Counted from the stretch's first letter, positions 7,969-17,654 are shown. The stretch is 57,165 nt of DNA from an uncultured Prevotella sp. (GCA_947170725.1 CAMVUM010000020.1:1-57165); one strand, 5' to 3'. The notes: a model not told the origin generated them from the sequence alone. Numbers and translations are program-made.

Positions 7969-10900
7969 TTATTTTTGCAATTCAACAGGACGTGTGTACT
8001 GCATCAGCTCTGTATCTACTTGTGCGCTGTCGTCATCAAATGCCAGCGGCTTGATCTTCTCCTGAATCTTCTGGAAGATGAAGAAGAGAGCCGGAACGAC
8101 CATAATCTGGCAGAGCATACCGATGAGCATACCGCCAACAGCGGCAGCACCCAAAGTCATGTTTCCATTGTAACCTACACCCATTGGTATGAGCAAGGGC
8201 AACAGACCGATGATCATGGCCAGTGATGTCATCAGAATCGGGCGCAGACGGGCAGCGGCACCAAGCACAGCCGACCATGATATGGCCATACCCGTACGGC
8301 GGCGCTCCAACGCGAACTCAACGATAAGGATGGCGTTCTTCGCCAAAAGTCCGATAAGCATGATGAGTGCAATCTGCATGTAGATGTCGTTCTGCTTTCC
8401 AAACAAGTTTGTGAAGAGGAACGCGCCGGCCAGACCGAACGGAATCGAAAGGATTACGGACAGCGGCAGGAGGTAGCTTTCATACTGTGCCGACAGAATC
8501 AGGTAGACGAACGTCAGACAGAGCACGAAGATGATTGCCGTTGAGTTGCTTGACTCCTGCTCCGAACGTGTCAGACCGGAGAACTCGTATGAGTATCCGT
8601 CGGGCAGACTCGTAGCGGCAACTTCCTCCATCGCCTTAATCACGTCACCGGTAGAATAGCCTTCGGCTGGAGAGGCGTTCACGTTGATTGATGTGAATAG
8701 GTTGAAGCGGTCAATCTCCTGCGGAGCGTAAATCTTCGTCAGGTTGACATATTCCTTTATCGGACTCATGCCGTTGGCCGTGCGTACGTATATGTTGTCG
8801 AGGCTCTTCAGGTCGCCGCGGAATTCGTATGCAGCCTGAACCATTACGCGATAGAGCTTACCGTAGCTATTGAAGTTAGAGACATAGAGACCTCCGAAAT
8901 AGCCCTGCATCGTTGAAAGCACAACAGACGGGTCGATGCCGCTCTGCTTACACTTGGCCACATCCACATCCATCATAAACTGTGGATATTTGGTATTGTA
9001 GGTAGTCATCGCACTTGTAACCTCAGGACGCTTGTTGAGCTCTCCGAGGAACTTCTGAGTAACATCGAAGAACTTGTTCACGTCACCGCCGGTGCGGTCC
9101 TGCATAGAGAATGTCAGACCGTTGGTTGCGGAGAATCCCTGTACCATAGGTGGCTGGAAGGCCAGAATCTGGGCGTCCTTGATGGTGGCGGTCTGCTTGT
9201 AAATCATACCGAGCACCATATTTGAACCGAGGTTGTGGACACCGATAAACTTAAGAGGTCCTTCGGCACCGTTGCGCTCCTCGAAGCTCTTCAGCTTGAC
9301 GATGAATGTACCCTGATTTGAACCCTGGCCTCCGATGAAGCTATATCCGGTGATACGCAGTGTGCTCTGCACGGCAGGATTCGACTTCAGCATTTTGTCA
9401 ACACGGTTCATCACCTCGTCGGTCTTCTCAAGACCTGTACCAGGAGCCGTGGCTACAGTTACGAAGAGCGTACCGGTATCCTCGTCAGGCACAAGACCTG
9501 TACGTGTGTTGGCCATGAGCAGTCCCATTCCGGCGATACCGATAATGACAGCGGCAATGGCTATGATAGGACGCTCGACGATGCGGCGTACACCGTTCTG
9601 GTATTTCTTCTGCATCTTGTTGTAGGATGCGTTGAAAGCTGCGTGGAAACGGTCAATCCTTGACATCTTCCGCTCTGTACCGTCAGCGTTGTGCGGCTTC
9701 AGCAGGATGGCGCAGAGGGCCGGTGACAGCGTAAGGGCGTTGAGGGCCGAGATGACGATGGAGATGGCCATGGTCACACCGAACTCGCGATAGAATGTTC
9801 CGCTCGTACCGCCAAGGAATGACACGGGGATGAACACGGCCGACATCACGAGGGTGATGGAGATGATGGCTCCCGAAATCTCGTTCATGGCATCTTTAGA
9901 AGCCGTTACAGTGTTCTTGTAGCCCAAATCGAGCTTGGCATGGACGGCCTCGACCACCACAATGGCGTCGTCCACCACAATAGCGATGGCAAGCACGAGG
10001 GCGGCCAGCGTAAGAAGGTTGAGCGAGAAGCCGAACACGTAGAGGAAGAAGAACGTTCCGACCAACGACACCGGTACGGCGATAAGCGGAATGAGTGTCG
10101 AACGGAAGTCCTGCAGGAATATGTAAACCACTAAGAACACGAGTATGAAGGCTTCGATGAGCGTCTTTATAAGCTCATGGATAGAAGCGTCAAGGAACTC
10201 TGTAACGTCCTGCATTATCTTTACATGCACTCCCGGCGGCATGGATTTCTCCGCTTCTGCCAATACGGCTTTAACGTCTTCTGCAATCTGAGTAGCGTTA
10301 CTTCCGGCGGTCTGCGTCACCATCATCATGATTGATGATTCGCCGTCTACAGCCTGTTTGAACGAATAGTAGAGACCACCGAGCTCAACTTTGGCCACGT
10401 CTTTCACGCGTACGGTCTGTCCGTCGTTGTCGCTCGTGATAATCATGTCGGCGAACTCCTCCGGAGTCTTCAGACGTCCCTTATAGCGGATGGTATATTC
10501 GTATTGATTATTGGTCTGTTCTCCGAATTTACCAGGAGCGGCCTCGATGTTCTGCTGGGCCAGGACGCCGGTGATGTCGTTCGGTATGAGGTTGTGGTTC
10601 TTCATCTTCACCGGGTCGAGCCACAGACGCATGGTGTATGACTGAAGACCCATGGCCTGACACTCACCCACACCGTTCACACGTTTGATGGCCGGGATGA
10701 TGTTGATGTCGGCGTAGTTACCGATGAACTGGTTGTCGTAAATCTTCGGATCACCGGTGAGGGCAAAGATTAGCACGTTACTGTTCTGGCGCTTCATCAC
10801 CTGCACACCGGCGCGTGTAACCTCGGCCGGCAGCAATGCCGATGCCTGCGACACGCGGTTCTGTACGTTGACCTGAGCCATGTCGGCATTGGCGCCTTGT

Positions 10901-11187
10901 TTGAAGTACACAGTGATTGAGGCCGAACCGTCGTTGGTGGCTGACGAGGTCATGTATGTCATGCCTTCCACACCGTTGATCTGCTCCTCAAGCGGGGCAA
11001 TCACGGAGTTCAACACGGTTTCGGCGTTCGCACCGCTATAGGATGCTCTTACCATAACCGTTGGCGGAGCGATGTCAGGATACTGCTCGATTGGCAGTGA
11101 CACCAGTCCGATGAAACCCAGGATGACTGTCAGGATGGAAATCACCGTAGACAGCACCGGGCGTTCGATAAATCTATCTAATTTCAT
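7969..11187 (-). CDS. RND multidrug efflux transporter (HAE1/AcrB family)
   Basis: The 1072-residue inner-membrane proton-driven pump has the duplicated RND layout: a first helix (TVISILTVILGFIGLVSLP), a large periplasmic loop, six helices, a second loop and six more helices. The fourth-helix proton-relay motif with paired aspartates is present (AIAIVVDDAIVVVEAV). SLPIEQYPDIAPPTV after helix 1 is characteristic of the hydrophobe/amphiphile group. It lies 19 bp after the adaptor gene and 13 bp before the outer-membrane channel, so the operon encodes a full pump. No regulator gene is adjacent. Confidence 0.96.
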   Translation of the reverse strand: MKLDRFIERPVLSTVISILTVILGFIGLVSLPIEQYPDIAPPTVMVRASYSGANAETVLNSVIAPLEEQINGVEGMTYMTSSATNDGSASITVYFKQGANADMAQVNVQNRVSQASALLPAEVTRAGVQVMKRQNSNVLIFALTGDPKIYDNQFIGNYADINIIPAIKRVNGVGECQAMGLQSYTMRLWLDPVKMKNHNLIPNDITGVLAQQNIEAAPGKFGEQTNNQYEYTIRYKGRLKTPEEFADMIITSDNDGQTVRVKDVAKVELGGLYYSFKQAVDGESSIMMMVTQTAGSNATQIAEDVKAVLAEAEKSMPPGVHVKIMQDVTEFLDASIHELIKTLIEAFILVFLVVYIFLQDFRSTLIPLIAVPVSLVGTFFFLYVFGFSLNLLTLAALVLAIAIVVDDAIVVVEAVHAKLDLGYKNTVTASKDAMNEISGAIISITLVMSAVFIPVSFLGGTSGTFYREFGVTMAISIVISALNALTLSPALCAILLKPHNADGTERKMSRIDRFHAAFNASYNKMQKKYQNGVRRIVERPIIAIAAVIIGIAGMGLLMANTRTGLVPDEDTGTLFVTVATAPGTGLEKTDEVMNRVDKMLKSNPAVQSTLRITGYSFIGGQGSNQGTFIVKLKSFEERNGAEGPLKFIGVHNLGSNMVLGMIYKQTATIKDAQILAFQPPMVQGFSATNGLTFSMQDRTGGDVNKFFDVTQKFLGELNKRPEVTSAMTTYNTKYPQFMMDVDVAKCKQSGIDPSVVLSTMQGYFGGLYVSNFNSYGKLYRVMVQAAYEFRGDLKSLDNIYVRTANGMSPIKEYVNLTKIYAPQEIDRFNLFTSINVNASPAEGYSTGDVIKAMEEVAATSLPDGYSYEFSGLTRSEQESSNSTAIIFVLCLTFVYLILSAQYESYLLPLSVILSIPFGLAGAFLFTNLFGKQNDIYMQIALIMLIGLLAKNAILIVEFALERRRTGMAISWSAVLGAAARLRPILMTSLAMIIGLLPLLIPMGVGYNGNMTLGAAAVGGMLIGMLCQIMVVPALFFIFQKIQEKIKPLAFDDDSAQVDTELMQYTRPVELQK

Positions 11188-11206
11188 TGTCTGTCAAAAA
11201 CTTAAA

Positions 11207-12409
11207 TTACTTTCCCATTGCTTTCTTGAACTCGCTCAGGTCGCCCTGTGCTTCGCCGAGTTTTTCGGCTTTCTCCAGCTTCTCGGCATATTGGGCTTCT
11301 GAGAGCTGTTTGATTTCCGTTCCGTCGCTGAGTGCGGTAACGCCATAGACTACGATGGTCTCGCCGTTCTTCAGTCCGCTCTCTACGATATAGTTATTTC
11401 CGTCGTTCTCGGGGTTGATTGTCACGGGGCTATACTTGACCTTGTTGTCCTTTCCTACGATATAGACGAAATACTTGTCCTGCACCTGCATTACGGCAGA
11501 CTGCGGAACTACGATAGCGTTCTGAGCGCTCATCGGGATGATGATTGAGCCGGAAGCGCCGCTCTTGAGCCGCTGTCCGGGGTTATCGAAATCGGCGCGC
11601 ACCTGAACCGTACCGGTTGTGGCGTTGATAACTCCGCTCACTGCGGCCACATGGCCCTCGGTGCCATAGAGGCTTCCGTCAGCCAGTTGTAGTTTGACAG
11701 GAGGGAAGTCCTTAACTGCAGCTTCCATACTGCCGTCTGCGTGGGAGAGGTTCATCATCTCTTTCTCCGTCAGCGAGAAGTAGACTTGCATGGTCTTATT
11801 GTCAGATACGGTCGTCAGCGGTTGCTGGTTTGACGAGCTTACGAGAGCGCCAACCTTATAGGGCAGCTCGCCGACAACACCGTCGGCGGGGCTGGTCACG
11901 TAGCAGAAATCGAGATTCTGCTTGGCTGACACGTAGTTTGCCTCGGCCTGTGCCAGAGCGGCTTTTGCCGATTCGAATGTGTTCTGTGCCGACTGAAGCT
12001 CAAAGTCTCCGATTACTTTGTTGTCGTACAGTTTCTTGCTGTTTTCGTATGTCAGTTTTGATGTGTTCAGCTGTGCTTTTGCTGAATTGACAGCGGCCTT
12101 TGCCTGACGTGCGGCAGCCTCGTATGTGACGTTGTCTATGACGAAGAGAACCTGACCCTTGCGTACTCTCTGGCCTTCCTTCACATTTATTTTCGTAATG
12201 AATCCGGCGATTTTCGGACGTATTTCCACGTCTTGTACACCTTTGATTGTCGCAGGATAAGTCGTCTGTAACTCTGCGTTTTGTGTCTGCACTGTTCTTA
12301 CGGCAAATTCGTTGTCGCCAAAGTTGGGCTTACCTTGGCTTCCGCCGCCACATGAGGCAAGCACTGCAGCGGCTATTGCCGTAATGAAAAACATCTTTTT
12401 CTGTTTCAT
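11207..12409 (-). CDS. RND efflux periplasmic adaptor lipoprotein (AcrA family)
   Basis: The 400-residue membrane fusion protein links the pump to the outer-membrane channel. It begins with a lipoprotein signal ending LASC (Cys20). A lipoyl/barrel-sandwich domain (EIRPKIAGFITKINVKEGQ), a helical hairpin of Ala/Lys-rich coiled coil at about residues 95-165, a second lipoyl half (TSPADGVVGELPYKVG) and beta-barrel and membrane-proximal domains follow. It is the first gene of the efflux operon, with a promoter box at 12496-12503. The last 25 residues are charged and probably helical. Confidence 0.95.
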   Translation of the reverse strand: MKQKKMFFITAIAAAVLASCGGGSQGKPNFGDNEFAVRTVQTQNAELQTTYPATIKGVQDVEIRPKIAGFITKINVKEGQRVRKGQVLFVIDNVTYEAAARQAKAAVNSAKAQLNTSKLTYENSKKLYDNKVIGDFELQSAQNTFESAKAALAQAEANYVSAKQNLDFCYVTSPADGVVGELPYKVGALVSSSNQQPLTTVSDNKTMQVYFSLTEKEMMNLSHADGSMEAAVKDFPPVKLQLADGSLYGTEGHVAAVSGVINATTGTVQVRADFDNPGQRLKSGASGSIIIPMSAQNAIVVPQSAVMQVQDKYFVYIVGKDNKVKYSPVTINPENDGNNYIVESGLKNGETIVVYGVTALSDGTEIKQLSEAQYAEKLEKAEKLGEAQGDLSEFKKAMGK

Positions 12410-12495
12410 ACCTATTAATATTAACTGTTCTGTTGATAATCTGATTTGTGTACCGATATAGAAAACTTGTTGCCACTGTTTCGGTTTTCAGCGTG

Positions 12496-12503
12496 CAAAT
12501 GTA
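12496..12503 (-). promoter_or_regulatory. Promoter -7 box of the RND efflux operon
   Basis: The minus strand reads TACATTTG, with a TTGCC at about -33 upstream (spacing near 19 bp). It lies about 90 bp before the adaptor ATG. Confidence 0.65.
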
Positions 12504-12592
12504 CCATAATATTATAAAATGGCAATAGTCAACGGTCAATATTTAAGAATATTTATTTTTAAGAGGCTCAAGATTTAAAGGATTTAAATGAA

Positions 12593-12709
12593 TTATCGCT
12601 CCTTGCGGAAGTTCCGGGAATAAAAGACAATGCTTTTGTTGTATGATAAGCGGATAACTTTATGTCTGCATACGTCTTTAATTTCCGGAACTTCCGCAAG
12701 GAGCGATAA
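12593..12709. repeat. Perfect 25 bp inverted repeat between cca and efflux operon
   Basis: Arms 12593-12617 and 12685-12709 (beginning TTATCGCTCCTTGCGG) are exact reverse complements. Pairing continues imperfectly inward for about 15 more bases, with a loop of some 45-67 nt. A fragment resembling one arm (ATTATCGCTCCATGCGG) occurs at 4484-4500, so this may be a small repeat family. It starts 13 bp after the cca stop and could also act as a terminator. The rest of the 12410-12722 gap holds only the efflux promoter. Confidence 0.7.
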
Positions 12710-12722
12710 CTCCATTCAACTC

Positions 12723-14156
12723 CTAAAAAGAAGAAGTCAGTCCCATTTCCTTTGCCTTTTTCATGAGCAGATTCATGAGTTGTTCTCGTTCGTTGGGAAC
12801 CCGGTTGTCGAGAACGGCGTCCTTGAGGGTCTGTTTGAGCGTTCCAACCTCGCGGCACGGTGACAGATGGAACATTTCCATGATCTCGTTGCCGTCAATG
12901 CACGGCTGTAGCAGCCGCTTGTAGTCTTTTTCCTTCAGGTCGGTCAGCTTTTCGCGGACTATGCGGAAATTCTCCAGAAAACACTTCTTGCGAATTTGGT
13001 TTTTGCTTGTTATGTCGGCCTCGCAGAGTGTCATGAGGTCGTCGATGTCGTCGCCGGCATCATTCATGAGTCTTCTCACGGCACTGTCTGTAACAACCTC
13101 GTCGGCAATCACGATCGGGCGCATGTGGAGATCAACCAGTTTCTGGACATATTTCATCTTGGCGTCCATCGGTAGCATAAGTCTGCGGAAGAGCGGGGGA
13201 ACCATCTTTGCGCCTATGAAATTGTGATTGTGGAAGGTCCATCCAGCGGCGTTGTCCCATCGCTTTGAGCGTGTTTTTCCTATGTCGTGGAGCAGTGCGG
13301 CCCAGCGGAGCCACAGTGAGTCCGTACGGCGGCATATGTTGTCGAGCACCTCCAGTGTGTGGTAGAAATTGTTCTTGTGTGCCCGTCCGTTGCGCGTTTC
13401 GACGATGTCGAGTGCAGCCAGTTCGGGCATGATCAGGTTGAGCAGTCCCGAACGCTGCAGATCGACGAAGCCGCGGCTCGGGGTGGGGGTGAGCATTATT
13501 TTGTTGAGCTCATCCTTTATGCGCTCGCCGCTGATGATTTTGATGCGGTCGGCGTTGCGTTCGAGAGCGGCGAAGGTTTCGTCTTCAATCTTGAAGTTGA
13601 GCTGAGTGGCGAAGCGTATGCAGCGCAGCATGCGCAGCGGGTCGTCAGAGAAGGTGACGTCGGGGTCGAGCGGGGTGCAGATGATTCCGTCTTCGAGGTC
13701 ATAGATGCCGTCGAATGGGTCTACAAGCTCGCCGAAACGGTTGTTGTTCAGACAGATGGCCATGGCGTTGATGGTGAAGTCGCGGCGGTTTTGATCGTCT
13801 TCCAGCGTGCCGTCTTCGACGACGGGCTTGCGTGAGTCGTGGCTGTAGCTCTCGCGGCGTGCTCCAACAAACTCCACTTCCGTGTTGCCGAATTTGACTT
13901 GTGCCGTGCCGAAGTTGCGGAACACGGAAAGGTGGGCCTTGCGTCCGAGAGTCTGTTTCAGCTCGGAGGCCACTCTGATGCCGCTGCCCACGACGACAAC
14001 GTCAATGTCGTTCGATGGGCGTTGGAGGAAGATGTCGCGTACGTATCCGCCAACGACATAGCATTCCACACCGAGGTTGTCGGCTACCGTCGATATCTGG
14101 CGGAAGATTTCTTTGTCGAGTATCTCCGCCAGTTCTTCGTCAGAATAAATCTTCAT
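12723..14156 (-). CDS. cca: CCA tRNA nucleotidyltransferase / poly(A) polymerase family with HD domain
   Basis: The 477-residue class II nucleotidyltransferase adds or repairs the CCA end of tRNA. The head domain has GGYVRD (residues 36-41) followed by DID (Asp50, Asp52), the metal-binding acidic pair, then RRDFTINAMAI and DDPLRMLRCIRFA. The C-terminal half carries an HD phosphohydrolase motif (ALLHDIGKTR, about residue 290), as in bacterial CCA enzymes with 2',3'-cyclic phosphodiesterase activity. Family members can be CCA-adding or poly(A) polymerases; a single copy here would be CCA-adding. Its promoter box is at 14191-14198. Confidence 0.92.
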   Translation of the reverse strand: MKIYSDEELAEILDKEIFRQISTVADNLGVECYVVGGYVRDIFLQRPSNDIDVVVVGSGIRVASELKQTLGRKAHLSVFRNFGTAQVKFGNTEVEFVGARRESYSHDSRKPVVEDGTLEDDQNRRDFTINAMAICLNNNRFGELVDPFDGIYDLEDGIICTPLDPDVTFSDDPLRMLRCIRFATQLNFKIEDETFAALERNADRIKIISGERIKDELNKIMLTPTPSRGFVDLQRSGLLNLIMPELAALDIVETRNGRAHKNNFYHTLEVLDNICRRTDSLWLRWAALLHDIGKTRSKRWDNAAGWTFHNHNFIGAKMVPPLFRRLMLPMDAKMKYVQKLVDLHMRPIVIADEVVTDSAVRRLMNDAGDDIDDLMTLCEADITSKNQIRKKCFLENFRIVREKLTDLKEKDYKRLLQPCIDGNEIMEMFHLSPCREVGTLKQTLKDAVLDNRVPNEREQLMNLLMKKAKEMGLTSSF

Positions 14157-14190
14157 TTTTTTTTCTCTGGGTGTATCTGAATTTGGGCTG

Positions 14191-14198
14191 CAAAATTA
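14191..14198 (-). promoter_or_regulatory. Promoter -7 box of cca
   Basis: The minus strand reads TAATTTTG, matching TAnnTTTG, 34 bp before the cca start. Confidence 0.65.
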
Positions 14199-14594
14199 CA
14201 CAAAAAGTTTAAGAAAGGTGAAAGTTGTATGAAAAAAAGCCAGTAGCCCCTCACCAAAAGCTCCTCCCGGCCTCCACCAAAGAGGGGAAGGAAACAGAGA
14301 GGATGAAGGGAATTGGGGTGGGTGTCGGTAGGGGTATAACCTCGTTTTTGCCTGTAGTGGCGTAAATGTAGATGTCAAGCGCATGTAGAGGCGTTATATA
14401 GTGACATCTTCCATCCGCATCTCCCCATTCCATTTTCCCATTTCATCTCCTCATTCCATTTCCCCATTCCCGGCTCGTCACAGACCCTCTATAACGGCGG
14501 TCGTCTGTGGAGTGTGGCTGTTGTGCTGTATGGCACAAACGGTTGTTGCCACGTTAAATTGTTGTAATAATATGGCCGTTTCGAAAAAGATGCT

Positions 14595-14602
14595 TAAATT
14601 TG
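14595..14602 (+). promoter_or_regulatory. Promoter -7 box of the small lipoprotein gene
   Basis: TAAATTTG matches TAnnTTTG. The ATG is 106 bp downstream, leaving a leader of about 100 nt in which I see no recognisable riboswitch. Confidence 0.55.
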
Positions 14603-14708
14603 CGGAATAAAATGTGTCGTTCGGTCGTTATCATGACTGATGGCATGTTCTGTCGTGTGCAGATGCGATGTTATTTGTACCACAGTTTATTTCAATTAAG
14701 TGTAGTTT

Positions 14709-15173
14709 ATGAGCAAGTTAAGACTTTCTATCATATTATTTATTGCGGCAACGCTGATGGCCTCTTGTGGCGGTGGTGCGCAGCAGAAGGCTGAAGAATT
14801 GCTTCGGCAGGCCGATTTTGACTTTGAACATGGCCACTATGACATGGCGTTGGCCTCGATAGACTCGTTGCGCAAGATATACCCCAATGCCGTTGATGTG
14901 CGCCGTAGGGCGCTTGTGCTCTATCAGAACATCTCGCTCAAGCAGGCGCAGGAAGACCTTGAACGGACCGACAGGCTTCTTCAGGTGGCACGACGAGACT
15001 ATGAGTACATCAAACACGAGGTGGAGAAACGGCGTTCGGAGCTCAACGCTACGGCAGAACAGTTGCAGACACTGACGCTGACTAAAATGAAACTGGACTC
15101 GCTGCAAGTGAGATTCGACATGCAGTGCGCTAAGATAAAGTATATCCACAAGCGTCAGAAGGAAGAGCGGTGA
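14709..15173 (+). CDS. Small predicted lipoprotein with TPR-like and coiled-coil segments
   Basis: A 154-residue protein with a clear lipoprotein signal (LMASC, Cys20). Residues 25-60 (AEELLRQADFDFEHGHYDMA) look like a single TPR-type helical pair, and residues 75-145 form a charged coiled coil. No enzyme motif is visible and I do not recognise a named family. The Cys is followed by Gly-Gly-Gly, so the outer-membrane inner leaflet is possible. It may be a scaffold or assembly factor; that is a guess. It is transcribed alone from the promoter at 14595-14602. Confidence 0.8.
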   Translation: MSKLRLSIILFIAATLMASCGGGAQQKAEELLRQADFDFEHGHYDMALASIDSLRKIYPNAVDVRRRALVLYQNISLKQAQEDLERTDRLLQVARRDYEYIKHEVEKRRSELNATAEQLQTLTLTKMKLDSLQVRFDMQCAKIKYIHKRQKEER

Positions 15174-15214
15174 GACGGAAGGAAGGGATTTTACAAGTGA
15201 ATGGAATGCGTATT

Positions 15215-15246
15215 TTTGGTGTTCTCGTAATAAATTCTTAATTTTG
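15215..15246 (+). promoter_or_regulatory. Consensus promoter of the DUF1599-DoxX-tpiA gene group
   Basis: TTTG at 15215-15218 (-33) and TAATTTTG at 15239-15246 (-7) are 20 bp apart, the best -33/-7 match I found in the window. Transcription would run into the DUF1599 gene at 15341. Confidence 0.75.
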
Positions 15247-15340
15247 CAGCGCATAACAGGAAAGCCCCGCCCGCAATCCATGGCGGTTATACCGCGGGAG
15301 TAGAGACTACGGAACGGGTGTGGCAGCGAATATATCGGAT

Positions 15341-15910
15341 ATGAACCATCTTTCAACCAATGAACAGTTTGAGCAGACCATGGCCGCATGTCGGGCTCTG
15401 TTCGTAAAGAAACTGCACGACTATAAGGCATCGTGGCGCATCCTGCGCCCATCGTCACTGACCGACCAGCTCTTCATCAAGGCCAAGCGCATACGCTCGC
15501 TTGAACTGAAAGGTGAAGCTATGGTCGACGAGGGTATCAAGCCGGAGTTTGTGGCACTCATCAACTATGGTATCGTAGGACTGATACAGATGGAGCTTGG
15601 CTTTGCCGATACGGTGGATATATCCAACGAGAAGGCCACAGAACTCTACGACTGTCATGCGCGTGAGGCTTTGGAACTGATGAAACGGAAGAACCATGAC
15701 TATGATGAGGCGTGGCGCTCCATGCGTGTGAGCAGTTATACAGACTTCATCCTGACCAAAATCGAGCGCGTCAAGGAAATCGAGAACCTGCAGGGCGAGA
15801 CGCTTGTCAGCGAGGGAATCGAGTCGAACTATATGGACATCATCAACTATGCCGTGTTCGGAGTGATAAAGCTGGAAGAGCGTGACTCGGTTCAGAGTTC
15901 AGAGCGATGA
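15341..15910 (+). CDS. DUF1599 domain protein with two tandem copies
   Basis: The 189-residue product contains two copies of the same about 75-residue unit: LHDYKASWRILRPSSLTDQL with IKPEFVALINYGIVGLIQME, then NHDYDEAWRSMRVSSYTDFI with IESNYMDIINYAVFGVIKLE. This is the DUF1599 (nucleotide modification associated) domain; the biochemical role is unproven. The ATG at 15341 is preferred over an upstream GTG at 15320 because the family N-terminus starts there. The last residues (RDSVQSSER) are encoded by a GTTCAGAGTTCAGAG string that is part of an interspersed repeat, so the natural C-terminus was probably shorter. It heads the cluster leading to tpiA and folE. Confidence 0.88.
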   Translation: MNHLSTNEQFEQTMAACRALFVKKLHDYKASWRILRPSSLTDQLFIKAKRIRSLELKGEAMVDEGIKPEFVALINYGIVGLIQMELGFADTVDISNEKATELYDCHAREALELMKRKNHDYDEAWRSMRVSSYTDFILTKIERVKEIENLQGETLVSEGIESNYMDIINYAVFGVIKLEERDSVQSSER

Positions 15911-15940
15911 ACGGAGAGGTATGATTACTTCTAAGGGATG
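15890..15940. repeat. Fragment of the GGTATGATTAC repeat family
   Basis: GTTCAGAGTTCAGAG followed by GAGAGGTATGATTAC matches the repeats at 34740-34985 and 56836-57165. It overlaps the 3' end of the DUF1599 gene. Confidence 0.65.
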
Positions 15941-16030
15941 ACTTTATTTCGGACATAGGCTCCGCACGGTCAGAAATCGGAGCGCTTATGTATCCTAATT
16001 ATATATTAATGTAGAAGGTGGACGGCCGCG

Positions 16031-16049
16031 GCGGCAATCATATTGCCGC
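16031..16049 (+). promoter_or_regulatory. Small perfect hairpin ahead of the DoxX gene
   Basis: GCGGCAAT (16031-16038) and ATTGCCGC (16042-16049) pair around a 3-nt loop, 24 bp before the DoxX ATG. It could affect translation initiation or be a weak attenuator. No T tract follows. Confidence 0.4.
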
Positions 16050-16073
16050 ACATCCGGGCGGAAACCAAATCTT

Positions 16074-17654
16074 ATGGCAAACAAAGAAGCGGAACGTAAC
16101 AACGGCGAATGTCTGTCTGCCGGTACTCCTCAGGGCGTGACGACAGGCAAATCGTGTGATGCAGGGGATAGTGAGACGGGAAAAAAGACCGCCAACAAAG
16201 GTAGTCATGCCTCTTCACTCTTCACTCTTCACTCTGTCCTTAAAGGACTCTCCGACCTGAAGATAGACTTCTGTCGCCTGCTCCTCGGCCTGACTTTCAC
16301 GCTATCGGGATTTGTCAAGGCCATCGATCCGCAGGGGACGCAATATAAGATAGAAGACTATCTCGAGGCATGGGGCCTGCAGGCATACGCAGCCGACCTG
16401 CTTACGCTCGGCGCTTCAGTCGCCTTGTCGGCTGTAGAGTTCTGGCTCGGCGTGTGCATGCTGTTCGCCATACGCCGCCGTCGCACTTCGCGGCTCATGC
16501 TTGTGGTAATGTCTTTGATGACGTCACTGACGTTGTGGCTTGCCCTGACCGACCCCATAAGCGATTGCGGATGTTTCGGTGAAGCCGTGACGCTGACCAA
16601 CTGGCAGACGTTCTGGAAAAACGTCGTGCTTCTTCTGGCTGCAGTGGCGGTGGTCCGACGGCCGATGGGCATGACCCGAGTCATAAGCCGGAGCAACCGG
16701 TGGATTGTTACCAACTATGCCGCCGTGTTCATCCTCGTCCTTGAGGCATGGTCGCTCTACGATTTGCCACTGTTCGACTTCCGGCCTTACCGCGTGGGAG
16801 CCGACATAAGGGCCGGAATGGAGATACCCGAGGATGCGCCGATGCCGCAGTTCGAAACAACTTTCATAATGGAGAAGGACGGTCAGCAGCGCGAGTTTAC
16901 GCTCGACGACTATCCCGACTCTACGTGGACGTTCGTGGACAGCCGTACGGTTCAGACCGCCGAAGGCTATGTCCCGCCGATACATGACTTCTCCATTGTG
17001 CGTCGCAAGGACGGAGAAGACATCACCGACAGTATCCTTGCCGCTCCGGGATATACGTTCCTGCTCGTAGCGCCATATCTGGAACAGGCTGACGACAGCC
17101 GTCTCGACCTGATAAACCAGGTCTGTGACTACGCCGAAGACCACGGTTACGGCTTTTTCTGCCTTACGGCCAGTTCCGACAAGAGCGTCAGACGATGGCG
17201 TATAATGACGGGAGCGGAATATGAATTCTGCACAACCGACGGGATAACCTTGAAGACAATCGTCAGAAGCAATCCCGGACTTGTGCTCCTCAAGGACGGA
17301 AAGGTCATAAGGAAGTGGAGCCACAACAGGCTTCCTGACGAATATGAACTCGACGGACCGCTCGACAGTATCGAGTTGGGATACATGCCGGAGAAATCGG
17401 CGACGGTGAAGACGCTGATTGTCGTGGCGTGGTTCGCACTGCCGTTGCTGTTGCTCGTACTGGCAGACAGAATGTGGGCGTGGACGAAATGGGTCAAAAG
17501 AAAGAGACGATCTAACAAGATATATCAACTTTTTAAACTAAAAGACAATGAGAAAGAAAATTGTAGCAGGAAACTGGAAGATGAACATGAACCTCCAGGA
17601 GGGTGTGGCTCTGGCCAAGGAACTCAACGAGACACTGACGGCCGAGAAGCCTAA
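16074..17654 (+). CDS. DoxX-like membrane protein (BT_3928 type), extended at both ends
   Basis: The conserved part begins near residue 63 ([21 protein letters not shown]) with four DoxX-type helices, then an extracytoplasmic domain with a thioredoxin-like strand ([16 protein letters not shown]) and a final helix at about residues 445-465. The family sits next to tpiA throughout Bacteroides-like genomes and is suspected to act in redox or envelope processes; no function is proven. Two oddities: about 55 unusual N-terminal residues include repeat-derived sequence (SSLFTLHS), and the frame runs 107 bp into tpiA. A TAA at 17513-17515 lies in another frame, so an indel may have removed the original stop. 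Confidence 0.8.
   Translation: MANKEAERNNGECLSAGTPQGVTTGKSCDAGDSETGKKTANKGSHASSLFTLHSVLKGLSDLKIDFCRLLLGLTFTLSGFVKAIDPQGTQYKIEDYLEAWGLQAYAADLLTLGASVALSAVEFWLGVCMLFAIRRRRTSRLMLVVMSLMTSLTLWLALTDPISDCGCFGEAVTLTNWQTFWKNVVLLLAAVAVVRRPMGMTRVISRSNRWIVTNYAAVFILVLEAWSLYDLPLFDFRPYRVGADIRAGMEIPEDAPMPQFETTFIMEKDGQQREFTLDDYPDSTWTFVDSRTVQTAEGYVPPIHDFSIVRRKDGEDITDSILAAPGYTFLLVAPYLEQADDSRLDLINQVCDYAEDHGYGFFCLTASSDKSVRRWRIMTGAEYEFCTTDGITLKTIVRSNPGLVLLKDGKVIRKWSHNRLPDEYELDGPLDSIELGYMPEKSATVKTLIVVAWFALPLLLLVLADRMWAWTKWVKRKRRSNKIYQLFKLKDNEKENCSRKLEDEHEPPGGCGSGQGTQRDTDGREA

Larger units (their letters stand above)
14157..14708. other. 552 bp intergenic region with two divergent promoters
   Basis: Near the left edge is the cca promoter box (14191-14198, minus). 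At 14240-14330 lies a stretch resembling CCTCACC...CCTCCCGG intergenic repeats. At 14410-14480 there is a pyrimidine-rich low-complexity run made of CATTCCATTTCCCCATTCC-like units. A plus-strand promoter box lies at 14595-14602. I see no credible gene. Confidence 0.6.
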
